This document shows positions 1 to 5,952 of a DNA stretch of 14,110 bases, in pieces (position 1 is the stretch's first letter; every line of letters starts with the position of its first letter). The notes beneath the pieces are model-generated. The model searched no databases and had not been told where the DNA came from. It saw only the letters and a list, made by a program, of their open reading frames with translations. Origin of the DNA: JAWXCM01 sp034408745 (lineage in GTDB: Bacteria > Acidobacteriota > Terriglobia > Bryobacterales > Bryobacteraceae). The stretch covers positions 1 to 14,110 of the forward strand of contig JAWXCM010000338.1 in NCBI GenBank assembly GCA_034408745.1, in the 5' to 3' direction. The position numbers were made by a program, and so were the translations under genes.

Positions 1-1
1 C

Positions 2-349
2 CGCGGACCGCGCGGACCTCGGCCGGGTGGTGGATATCAGGGTGGTGGTGCGGGTGGTGGCGGTGGTTACCAGGGCGGCGGCTACCAGGGTGGTGGCTAC
101 CAGGGTGGCGGTTATCAGCGTCCCCCGGTGCAGCAGCAACAGCCTCCTGTGCAGGCTCAGCCTCCTGCCGTCAGCGGAGAAGGCCATGGTGCGATTCAGC
201 CTCCTCCCGATGCTTTGCCGAGAACGGGTGGTCCGATCCTGCCGCCGCTGGCGTCGCCTCAGTCGCAGCCGAGCTGGAAGCAGGAAGTGCGGCCCGAGCC
301 CACGCCCGATCAGGGCGGAACTCCCGGCAACGGCGAGACCAAAGAATAG
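2..349 (+). CDS. rpsC: Probable C-terminal tail of ribosomal protein S3 (5' end outside window)
   Basis: An open frame enters from the left edge and ends at TAG 347-349, giving 115 visible residues. Nothing of the S3 KH domain or C-terminal core lies in the window. The assignment rests on position: rpsC immediately precedes rplP in nearly all bacterial S10 operons, and the gap to rplP is only 30 bases. The visible part is all low complexity. It begins with an RGPRGPRP stretch, then a Gly-rich block with five Tyr-Gln pairs in YQGGG units, then a Pro/Gln-rich region, and ends in GETKE. Such a sequence should be disordered; the RG/YG composition recalls RNA-binding low-complexity tails. Bacterial S3 usually ends soon after its core domain, so this would be an unusually long extension. 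Alternatively it could be the end of a separate gene inserted between rpsC and rplP. Confidence 0.65.
   Translation, partial: RGPRGPRPGGGYQGGGAGGGGGYQGGGYQGGGYQGGGYQRPPVQQQQPPVQAQPPAVSGEGHGAIQPPPDALPRTGGPILPPLASPQSQPSWKQEVRPEPTPDQGGTPGNGETKE
26..118 (+). repeat. Gly-rich YQGGG-encoding tandem repeat
   Basis: In the frame ending at 349, Tyr-Gln codon pairs fall at 35, 68, 83, 98 and 113. The last four are exactly 15 bases apart, forming tandem units that encode YQGGG. The first unit is separated by a longer Gly run with one Ala. Third positions vary between units (GGT/GGC, TAC/TAT) while the peptide is constant. That suggests the peptide is maintained by selection rather than being a fresh DNA duplication. 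Confidence 0.85.
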
Positions 350-379
350 TTCAAGGGCAGATAAGGAGAACGATACGCC

Positions 380-802
<423 letters not shown>

Positions 803-805
803 CAA

Positions 806-1009
806 ATGCGTGCGGACAAGATTCGTGAGATCGATACGGCGGCGCTGAAACTGCAGCTTACCGAGCAGGAGGAAACCCTGTTTCGGCTGAAGTTCCAGAT
901 CGGAATGGGGCAGACCGAAGGCGTGAAGAAGTATCGCGAGATTAAGCGCGACCGTGCCCGCATGATGGGCGTTCTTCGGGAACGCGAGCTGAAAGAGGCG
1001 GGAAAGTAA
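806..1009 (+). CDS. rpmC: 50S ribosomal protein L29
   Basis: L29 is a small two-helix protein next to the polypeptide exit tunnel, beside L23. The 67-residue product shows the family core: an ETLFRLKFQIGMGQTEG segment at about residues 24-39 and the RDRARMMGVLRERE helix at about 48-61. Length is normal (60-75). The ATG at 806 is three bases after the rplP stop, and a GAGGGAG Shine-Dalgarno sits at 788-794 inside the end of rplP. Its TAA stop is immediately followed by the rpsQ ATG, so the two genes are probably translationally coupled. Confidence 0.96.
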   Translation: MRADKIREIDTAALKLQLTEQEETLFRLKFQIGMGQTEGVKKYREIKRDRARMMGVLRERELKEAGK

Positions 1010-1384
1010 ATGGCAGACGTGCAGCAGCAGGAAGCAACAACAACAACGCCGGCGCCGCAAGGCCGGAAAAACGAGAAGATCGGCGAAGTCGTTTCGACGA
1101 AGATGACCAAAACGATTGTCGTCGTGGTTACCCGCCGTGTTCCGCACCCGATGTACAAGCGCATCGTGACGAAGAAGAAGAAGTTCTACGCGCATGATGA
1201 AGAAGAGTCGGCAAAGACGGGCGACATTGTCCGGATTGTGGAACATAAGCCGATGAGCAAGCTGAAGCGCTGGATTCTGGGCGACGTTGTGCGCCGCGCC
1301 GTTCAGGTGAACGTCGACGTGGCCGCTGTGGAAACGCCGGGATCGGCCGGTAAGCCCAGAACGACGAAGAAGAAAAAGAAGTAG
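1010..1384 (+). CDS. rpsQ: 30S ribosomal protein S17, extended at both ends
   Basis: S17 is a primary 16S rRNA-binding OB-fold protein of the 30S body. The family core spans roughly residues 22-100, with KIGEVVSTKMTKTIVVVV, then HPMYKR (46-51), YAHDEEE (60-66), GDIVRI (71-76) and PMSKLKRW (81-88). The product is 124 residues, against the usual 80-90. About 20 extra residues precede the core (Gln/Thr/Pro-rich) and about 20 follow it, ending in a run of lysines. No better internal start exists: the next in-frame Met falls inside the core. The ATG directly abuts the rpmC stop. It is the last gene before a 105-base gap, which is where the S10 operon classically ends. Confidence 0.96.
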   Translation: MADVQQQEATTTTPAPQGRKNEKIGEVVSTKMTKTIVVVVTRRVPHPMYKRIVTKKKKFYAHDEEESAKTGDIVRIVEHKPMSKLKRWILGDVVRRAVQVNVDVAAVETPGSAGKPRTTKKKKK

Positions 1385-1392
1385 TTTTGGCC

Positions 1393-1445
1393 GGTTCCCG
1401 AGACCGCGCCTGGGTCATGACAACCAGGCGCCTGCGTCGGGAACC
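1393..1445 (+). promoter_or_regulatory. Long two-part stem-loop at the S10/spc boundary
   Basis: Outer arms GGTTCCCGA (1393-1401) and TCGGGAACC (1437-1445) are perfect 9-base complements. Inner arms GCGCCTGG (1406-1413) and CCAGGCGC (1424-1431) are perfect 8-base complements, with a 10-base loop. A 4/5-base internal loop separates them. No T-run follows the 3' arm (the next bases are AGCTTAAAAAG), so it is not a standard intrinsic terminator. It lies between rpsQ and rplN and ends 44 bases before the rplN start. A processing site, attenuator or protein-binding leader are all possible; the function is not known. Confidence 0.8.
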
Positions 1446-1489
1446 AGCTTAAAAAGAAGAGAGAAGAACTCCACAAAGGGGATTACGTC

Positions 1490-1858
1490 ATGGTTGGAAT
1501 GAGAACAATCCTGGAGGTGGCTGACAACAGCGGCGCGCGCCGTTTGTCGGCCATTCTTCCGCGGGGCGGCGACAAAGGTTTGCGGGCCGGCCTTGGCGAC
1601 ATCGTCACCGCCGCGGTGAAGGAAGCCGCTCCTGATTCGAACATCAAGAAGGGCAAAGTGGTCAGGTGCGTTATTGTGCGGATACGTAAAGAAACCCGCC
1701 GCAAAGATGGCACTTATATTCGCTTCGATTCGAACGCCGCTGTGCTGGTCAACGATCTGGGAGAGCCGGTCGGCACCCGCGTATTCGGTCCTGTGGCGCG
1801 TGAGTTGCGCGAGAAGCGGTTTATGAAGATCGTATCGCTCGCTCCGGAGGTAATTTAG
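1490..1858 (+). CDS. rplN: 50S ribosomal protein L14
   Basis: L14 is a beta-barrel 23S rRNA-binding protein at the 30S/50S interface, contributing to bridge B8. The 122-residue product has the expected length and signature blocks: LEVADNSGARR (8-18), GDIV, KKGKVVR, RKDGTYIRFD, then the near-invariant GTRVFGPVARELRE and a C-terminal FMKIVSLAPEVI. An AAAGGGGA ribosome-binding site at 1475-1482 supports the ATG at 1490. This is the first gene of the spc operon in E. coli. Here it follows a 105-base gap with a large hairpin, so an internal promoter or processing point is plausible, though I see no convincing -35/-10 pair. Confidence 0.98.
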   Translation: MVGMRTILEVADNSGARRLSAILPRGGDKGLRAGLGDIVTAAVKEAAPDSNIKKGKVVRCVIVRIRKETRRKDGTYIRFDSNAAVLVNDLGEPVGTRVFGPVARELREKRFMKIVSLAPEVI

Positions 1859-1863
1859 CAGTC

Positions 1864-2211
1864 ATGCCCGGAAAGCACGAGCCGGCCGAGCCGGTAAAAA
1901 TTCGGATTAAGAAGAACGACATGGTCAAGGTCATTGCCGGACGCGACAAGGGCAAGACCGGCCGTGTTCTCGAAGTCGACCGCGGTTCGGGCCGGATTCT
2001 GGTGGAAGGCGTGATGATGGTCAAGCGCCACACGCGTCCCAATCCGGCAAAACAGATTAAGGGCGGAATTGCGGAGAAGGAAGCTACGATTCATCACTCG
2101 AACGTGATGGTGATGACTTCCAGCGGCATTCCGACGCGCATCGGTATGAAGGTGGTCGAAGGCGGCCGGCATATCCGTGTGGCGCGCAAGACCGGTGAGG
2201 AGCTGAAGTAA
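1864..2211 (+). CDS. rplX: 50S ribosomal protein L24
   Basis: L24 is an early assembly initiator that binds the 5' domain of 23S rRNA near the exit tunnel. The 115-residue product carries the KOW motif at about residues 17-45 (KNDMVKVIAGRDKGKTGRV), followed by ILVEGVMMVKRHTRPN and the AEKEATIHHSNVMV block typical of bacterial L24. Length is slightly above the usual 100-108. The ATG lies five bases after the rplN stop, with GGAGG near 1846-1850 inside the end of rplN. Its TAA is directly followed by the rplE ATG, implying coupled translation. Confidence 0.97.
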   Translation: MPGKHEPAEPVKIRIKKNDMVKVIAGRDKGKTGRVLEVDRGSGRILVEGVMMVKRHTRPNPAKQIKGGIAEKEATIHHSNVMVMTSSGIPTRIGMKVVEGGRHIRVARKTGEELK

Positions 2212-2853
2212 ATGGCGACGAAGGAACGCAGAGGGTCGCAGGCGGCCCAGACTCTGGAGATCGAGGCTAAGTCGAGGGCATCGTCCAGGACCAAAGCCAG
2301 GCTCCGCGAGCATTACGAGAAGCACGTCGTCCCGGCTCTGATCAAGGACTTCGATTACAAGAACGTGATGGCTGTGCCGAAGATCGAGAAGGTCTCGATC
2401 AACATCGGTATGGGCGAAGCGACCGGCAATCAGAAGCTGATTGACGGCGCGGTGCAGGAGCTGGCGACCATTGCGGGCCAGAAGCCGGTGATCACGAAGG
2501 CGAAGAAGTCGATTGCGGCGTTCAAGCTTCGTGAAGGCATGTCGATCGGCTGCATGGTGACGTTGCGCGGGGACAGGATGTTCGAGTTTCTCGACCGTCT
2601 GCTGACCGTGGCTCTGCCCCGCGTGCGCGATTTCCGCGGCGTAAACCCGAAGGCTTTTGACGGGCGCGGCAACTACACGATGGGGGTTAAGGATCAGCTG
2701 ATCTTCCCTGAAATCGATTACAACAAGGTTGAAAAGACCAAGGGCATGAACATTACCATCCAGACCACGGCTCGCACCGATGCCGAGGGACTGGCGTTGC
2801 TGAAGCACATGGGAATGCCGTTCACCGGCCACAAGGCCGAGGTTCGGGAATAG
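2212..2853 (+). CDS. rplE: 50S ribosomal protein L5 with N-terminal extension
   Basis: L5 binds 5S rRNA with L18 and forms part of the central protuberance, contacting S13. The family core begins around residue 30 (RLREHYEKHVVPAL) and includes NVMAVPKIEKVSINIG (51-66), KAKKSIAAFKLREG, and FRGVNPKAFDGRGNYTMG (141-158). The product is 213 residues, against the usual 178-190. The excess is an N-terminal extension of about 25-30 charged and polar residues (MATKERRGSQAAQ and onward). There is no in-frame Met between the first residue and Met53, and the ATG abuts the rplX stop, so the extension is probably real. Confidence 0.97.
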   Translation: MATKERRGSQAAQTLEIEAKSRASSRTKARLREHYEKHVVPALIKDFDYKNVMAVPKIEKVSINIGMGEATGNQKLIDGAVQELATIAGQKPVITKAKKSIAAFKLREGMSIGCMVTLRGDRMFEFLDRLLTVALPRVRDFRGVNPKAFDGRGNYTMGVKDQLIFPEIDYNKVEKTKGMNITIQTTARTDAEGLALLKHMGMPFTGHKAEVRE

Positions 2854-2889
2854 TCCGGGGTTCAAGAGTAGTTTCAAACAGGACGGTAC

Positions 2890-3099
2890 ATGGCGACTAC
2901 GGCAAAGATCGCGCGGGACAACAAGCTCGCGATAGCGAAGAAGAACAAGACTCCGCTGCTGGGTGTCCGGCACCGGAACCGTTGCCAGCGGTGCGGGCGT
3001 CCGCGCGGCTACATCGGTAAATTTATGCTTTGCCGGATCTGCTTCCGCAAGTTAGCGCTTGCGGGCGAGATTCCGGGCGTTGTGAAGTCGAGCTGGTAA
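2890..3099 (+). CDS. rpsN: 30S ribosomal protein S14, zinc-binding (type Z)
   Basis: S14 is a late-assembling protein of the 30S head. The 69-residue product is the short zinc-binding form: Cys32-x2-Cys35 and Cys48-x2-Cys51 make the zinc ribbon, inside RCQRCGRPRGYIGKFMLCRICF, read in two blocks. The C terminus GEIPGVVKSSW is the family's conserved end. It is a few residues longer than the common 61-residue type Z at its N terminus. An AGGACGG sequence at 2880-2886 serves as ribosome-binding site. The position between rplE and rpsH is standard, although a 133-base gap follows. Confidence 0.97.
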   Translation: MATTAKIARDNKLAIAKKNKTPLLGVRHRNRCQRCGRPRGYIGKFMLCRICFRKLALAGEIPGVVKSSW

Positions 3100-3116
3100 C
3101 CAGGTAAGTGATTAAC

Positions 3117-3207
3117 CCCGCGGCAGGAACGCGGGCAGGGTGGGCCGCCGTCGGAGGTAGAACTCCGATACCCGGCATCCCCTGTCCTGAAAGTTTCCGG
3201 TCGGCGG
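3117..3207 (+). promoter_or_regulatory. Structured leader between rpsN and rpsH
   Basis: The 133-base gap 3100-3232 has several inverted repeats. CCCGCG (3117-3122) pairs with CGCGGG (3130-3135) over a 7-base loop. TCGGAG (3151-3156) pairs with CTCCGA (3163-3168) over a 6-base loop. CCGCCG (3145-3150) can pair with CGGCGG (3202-3207), enclosing the second hairpin and a weaker CCGG/CCGG pairing (3172-3175 with 3197-3200), which would give a branched fold just before the rpsH ribosome-binding site at 3214-3220. S8 is the repressor of the E. coli spc operon, so an S8-binding element is an attractive but untested reading. Confidence 0.5.
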
Positions 3208-3232
3208 GTGACTGAGGAGAAAGAAAGCTGGC

Positions 3233-3631
3233 ATGACACCATCGGATCCCATCGCTGACATGCTCACGCGGCTGCGTAATGCGTTACGCGCGCGCCACCA
3301 GAAGGTGGACGTTCCCGCGTCGAAGATGAAGATGGAACTGGCGCGAATCCTCAAAGAAGAGGGCTACATTCTCAACTACAAAATGGCTGAGGACGGTACC
3401 CAGAAGGCGATTCGCATTTACCTGAAATATACGGCTGCCAACCAGCCGGCGATTTCAAAGATTGAGCGCGTGTCGCGTCCGGGCTGCCGTGTGTACGTCG
3501 GCTCGAAGGAAATTCCGCGCGTGCTTGGTGGTCTGGGAATCAACATCCTGACCACGCCCCGTGGTCTGATGACTGGTCGCGATGCCCGCAAGGAACATGT
3601 GGGCGGCGAACTGATCTGTCAGATCTACTAA
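3233..3631 (+). CDS. rpsH: 30S ribosomal protein S8
   Basis: S8 is a primary 16S rRNA-binding protein of the central domain and, in E. coli, represses translation of its own operon. The 132-residue product has the expected length. It begins with DPIADMLTRLRNA (5-17), continues with KMKMELARILKEEGYI, and ends with TTPRGLMTGRDARKEH followed by VGGELICQIY. The C-terminal rRNA-contact motif usually reads STSKG; here it is TTPRG (107-111), a mild variant. The ATG at 3233 is supported by GAGGAGA at 3214-3220. The gene sits behind an unusually long, structured leader. Confidence 0.97.
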   Translation: MTPSDPIADMLTRLRNALRARHQKVDVPASKMKMELARILKEEGYILNYKMAEDGTQKAIRIYLKYTAANQPAISKIERVSRPGCRVYVGSKEIPRVLGGLGINILTTPRGLMTGRDARKEHVGGELICQIY

Positions 3632-3652
3632 GGAACACAAGGATCAAGAGCA

Positions 3653-4198
3653 ATGTCCCGAATTGGTAAAAAGCCCATCCCTGTTCCCTCTGGAGTCAAG
3701 CTCAACGCTGACGCCGGGGAACTGCGCGTAGAAGGACCGAAAGGCAAATCGTCGGTCCCGATTCCGCAGGGCATTCGCGTGGAGCAGAACAACGGCACGC
3801 TGAATATCCTCCGCGAGAACGATTCTTACGCTGGCCTTCATGGCCTCACCCGCGCTTTGGCGCAGAACGCGGTCACCGGTGTTTCCACTGGCTGGACTCG
3901 CGAGCTCGATATTGTCGGCATTGGATACAAGGTTGAAGCGAAGGGCAACGTGGCGGTGTTCACGCTCGGCTACTCGCACCAGATCGAATTTCTGCTGCCG
4001 GCTGGTGTAGCTCTCCGGGTAGACAAGCAGACTCACATCGTGCTGACCGGCCATGACCGCCAGATGCTGGGTCAGGTTGCGGCCAACATGCGGGCGTTGC
4101 GTCCACCCGATCCGTACAAGAACAAAGGTGTCCGCTACACCGGCGAAGTACTTCGCAAGAAGGTCGGCAAGTCCGGCACGGGCGGAAAGGGCAAGTAA
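3653..4198 (+). CDS. rplF: 50S ribosomal protein L6
   Basis: L6 binds domain VI of 23S rRNA close to the sarcin-ricin loop and the factor-binding site. The 181-residue product matches the usual 176-182. The N terminus is the canonical MSRIGKKPIPVPSGV, the two repeated alpha/beta L6 domains follow (about 1-80 and 83-160), and the C-terminal signature PPDPYKNKGVRYTGE lies at 151-165. The tail is Gly/Lys-rich. It starts 21 bases after rpsH, with AAGGA at 3631-3635 as ribosome-binding site, and ends three bases before rplR. Confidence 0.98.
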   Translation: MSRIGKKPIPVPSGVKLNADAGELRVEGPKGKSSVPIPQGIRVEQNNGTLNILRENDSYAGLHGLTRALAQNAVTGVSTGWTRELDIVGIGYKVEAKGNVAVFTLGYSHQIEFLLPAGVALRVDKQTHIVLTGHDRQMLGQVAANMRALRPPDPYKNKGVRYTGEVLRKKVGKSGTGGKGK

Positions 4199-4201
4199 AC
4201 G

Positions 4202-4558
4202 ATGCCGCAGATCAACAAGAAAATCATTCGTCTCCGGATCCACAAACGGATTCGCCGCAAGCTCAGCGGTACAGGGGAACGTCCGCGTCTGGCCGTGTTC
4301 CGCTCGGTGAAGCACATTTACGCGCAGGTGATCGACGATGCCACGGGGCACACGCTGGCGTCGGCCTCTTCCAACGAGAAGAGTGCTGGCTTCGTCGGTG
4401 GCAACGTAGCTGGTGCGAAGGAAGTGGGGCGCCTGGTATCCGAACGCGCCAAAGAGAAGGGCATCAAGTCTGTCGTGTTTGACCGCGGCGGCTATCTGTA
4501 CCACGGCCGCATCAAGGCGCTGGCCGACGCCGCCCGTGAAGGTGGACTGGAGTTCTAA
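4202..4558 (+). CDS. rplR: 50S ribosomal protein L18
   Basis: L18 binds 5S rRNA and anchors it, with L5, in the central protuberance. The 118-residue product has normal length and the family blocks RIRRKLSGTGERPRLAVFRS (16-35), HIYAQVIDD (38-46), and the C-terminal VVFDRGGYLYHGRIKALADA (91-110) ending in AREGGLEF. It begins three bases after rplF. Its TAA shares one base with the rpsE ATG (TAATG at 4556-4560), a classic termination-reinitiation overlap. Confidence 0.98.
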   Translation: MPQINKKIIRLRIHKRIRRKLSGTGERPRLAVFRSVKHIYAQVIDDATGHTLASASSNEKSAGFVGGNVAGAKEVGRLVSERAKEKGIKSVVFDRGGYLYHGRIKALADAAREGGLEF

Positions 4559-5070
4559 TGCCAACAGCAGGCGTGAAGAAGATCGACCCGAACAATCTGC
4601 AGCTCAAAGAGCAGGTTGTCAGCATTAACCGCGTGACGAAGGTTGTCAAGGGCGGTAAGAACATGAGCTTCTCGGCTCTGGTGGTTATAGGCGATCCGGC
4701 GGCAAAGGTCGTTGGGTACGGCACGGGCAAGGCGAAGGAAGTTCCGTCGGCGATCAAGAAGGGCATTGAGGCTGCGAAGAAGAATCTCCGCAAGATCAAC
4801 GTTCTGGACACCACGATCAAGCATGTGGTTCTGGGCCGTTACGGTGCGGGCCAGGTGTTGCTGAAGCCAGCTCCGGCTGGTAAGGGTGTGATCGCCGGCG
4901 GTCCGGTGCGCGCCGTCATCCAGGCGGTTGGGATCGCAAACATTCTGACCAAGAATATTGGCAGTCGCAACCCGCACAACGCGGTCAAGGCCACCATCAA
5001 CGCGCTCGAGCAGTTGCGTTCGGTGGAAGGAATGGCTGAGCTTCGTGGTGTTGCGGTCGACAAGCTGTAG
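4558..5070 (+). CDS. rpsE: 30S ribosomal protein S5
   Basis: S5 lies at the mRNA entry and decoding region of the 30S subunit and influences accuracy. The 170-residue product has the N-terminal double-stranded-RNA-binding-like domain at about 18-82 (VVSINRVTKVVKGGKNMSFS, then GYGTGKAKEVPSAIKKG) and the C-terminal domain with KGVIAGGPVRAVIQAVGI (109-126) and GSRNPHNAVKATINAL (135-150). Length is typical. The gene overlaps the rplR stop by one base and is followed 11 bases later by rpmD. Confidence 0.98.
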   Translation: MPTAGVKKIDPNNLQLKEQVVSINRVTKVVKGGKNMSFSALVVIGDPAAKVVGYGTGKAKEVPSAIKKGIEAAKKNLRKINVLDTTIKHVVLGRYGAGQVLLKPAPAGKGVIAGGPVRAVIQAVGIANILTKNIGSRNPHNAVKATINALEQLRSVEGMAELRGVAVDKL

Positions 5071-5081
5071 AGGAGACTGCA

Positions 5082-5264
5082 ATGGACAGACCAACGATCA
5101 GGATTAAACTGGTAAAGAGCCCCATCTGCACGCCGGAAAAGCATAAGGTGATTGTCCGGGCCCTGGGACTGAAGCGGATGAATCAGGTTGTGGTGCGTCC
5201 GGACGATGCGTGTTTCCGGGGCATGGTGGCCAAGGTTCCGCATCTGCTGCGAATTGTGGACTAG
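5082..5264 (+). CDS. rpmD: 50S ribosomal protein L30
   Basis: L30 is a small 23S rRNA-binding protein present in many, not all, bacteria. The 60-residue product shows the complete family pattern: IRIKLVKSPI at 6-15, KHKVIVRALGLKRMNQVV at 20-37, RGMVAKVPHLLRIVD at the C terminus. An AGAGGAG ribosome-binding site at 5069-5075 overlaps the rpsE stop. In most genomes rplO follows directly. Here a small extra gene is inserted, starting nine bases after the rpmD stop. Confidence 0.97.
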   Translation: MDRPTIRIKLVKSPICTPEKHKVIVRALGLKRMNQVVVRPDDACFRGMVAKVPHLLRIVD

Positions 5265-5272
5265 GAGTTTCC

Positions 5273-5470
5273 ATGACGGTCGACGAGCGGCTCGACAGGT
5301 TGACGGAAAGGCATGAAGCGCTGACCCAGACGGTTGAGATAATCGCGGGAATGCAGCGCGAGAATGAGAAGATGATTGGGCAGCTCGGTCAGTTCATTGA
5401 CTCTCTGGCCCGGATCGCACAAGCTCACGAGCGCCGAATCGACCATCTGGAAGAAGGTAACGAACAATGA
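5273..5470 (+). CDS. Small coiled-coil protein inserted between rpmD and rplO
   Basis: The product is 65 residues, acidic and highly helical, with no cysteines, signal peptide or membrane segment. It begins MTVDERLDRLTERHEAL and ends HLEEGNEQ. Hydrophobic positions fall in a 3-4 heptad spacing (L7, L10, L17, V21, I24, then M34, L38, F41, L45, I48, L59), with polar H14, N31 and H52 at core positions, which suggests an oligomeric coiled coil with a register break around 26-31. The start is well supported: TAGGAG at 5262-5267 is five bases upstream. Its TGA overlaps the rplO ATG (ATGA, 5467-5470), so rplO translation is probably coupled to it. I do not recognise a function. Short proteins of this style are, to my knowledge, common in Acidobacteriota, but a place inside the spc operon is not. 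Confidence 0.85.
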   Translation: MTVDERLDRLTERHEALTQTVEIIAGMQRENEKMIGQLGQFIDSLARIAQAHERRIDHLEEGNEQ

Positions 5471-5925
5471 ATCTGAGCGATCTTAGCCGGCCGAAAGGCC
5501 AGGTACAAAAACAGCAGCGCGTCGGCCAGGGCATGGGCTCGCGGCGCGGCAAATTCTCGGGACGTGGCGCCAAGGGTGCGAAATCGGTATCCGGCTACTC
5601 GCTGATGCGTGGTTTTGAAGGCGGCCAGATGCCGCTGCACCGCCGGTTGCCCAAGCGCGGCTTCACCAACATCTTCCGCACCGAGTACACGGTCATCAAC
5701 ATCGGTCGACTGAATGAGCTCGAAGGCGACACGTTCGATTTCGACATCTTGAACAAGCTGGGCATTCTCAAGAAGTTCCAGGACGGACTGAAGGTTCTGG
5801 GCGACGGCGAACTGACCCGCGCGATTACCGTAACTGCCAATATCTTCTCCGGTTCGGCGAAGCAGAAGATCGAAGCCGCCGGTGGCAAGGCTGTGATCTT
5901 TGCGGCAGAACCTGTGAAGGCCTAG
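5467..5925 (+). CDS. rplO: 50S ribosomal protein L15
   Basis: L15 is a 23S rRNA-binding protein with a long basic N-terminal arm and a globular C-terminal domain, needed late in 50S assembly. The 152-residue product has the RVGQGMGSRRGKFSGRGAKG arm (18-37), the invariant FEGGQMPLHRRLPKRGF block (50-66), and the C-terminal IFSGSAKQKIEAAGGK segment. Length is near the usual 145-150. The ATG overlaps the stop of the inserted coiled-coil gene by four bases. rplO has no ribosome-binding site of its own outside that gene (GAAGAAGG at 5450-5457 lies inside it). Confidence 0.97.
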   Translation: MNLSDLSRPKGQVQKQQRVGQGMGSRRGKFSGRGAKGAKSVSGYSLMRGFEGGQMPLHRRLPKRGFTNIFRTEYTVINIGRLNELEGDTFDFDILNKLGILKKFQDGLKVLGDGELTRAITVTANIFSGSAKQKIEAAGGKAVIFAAEPVKA

Positions 5926-5952
5926 TCCGGCAACGGACAACTGGAAGAAGGA

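Noticed and set aside
1855..2973. A 372-codon minus-strand open frame opposite rplX, rplE and rpsN
   Set aside because: Shadow frame opposite conserved ribosomal genes; no domain or plausible start signal.
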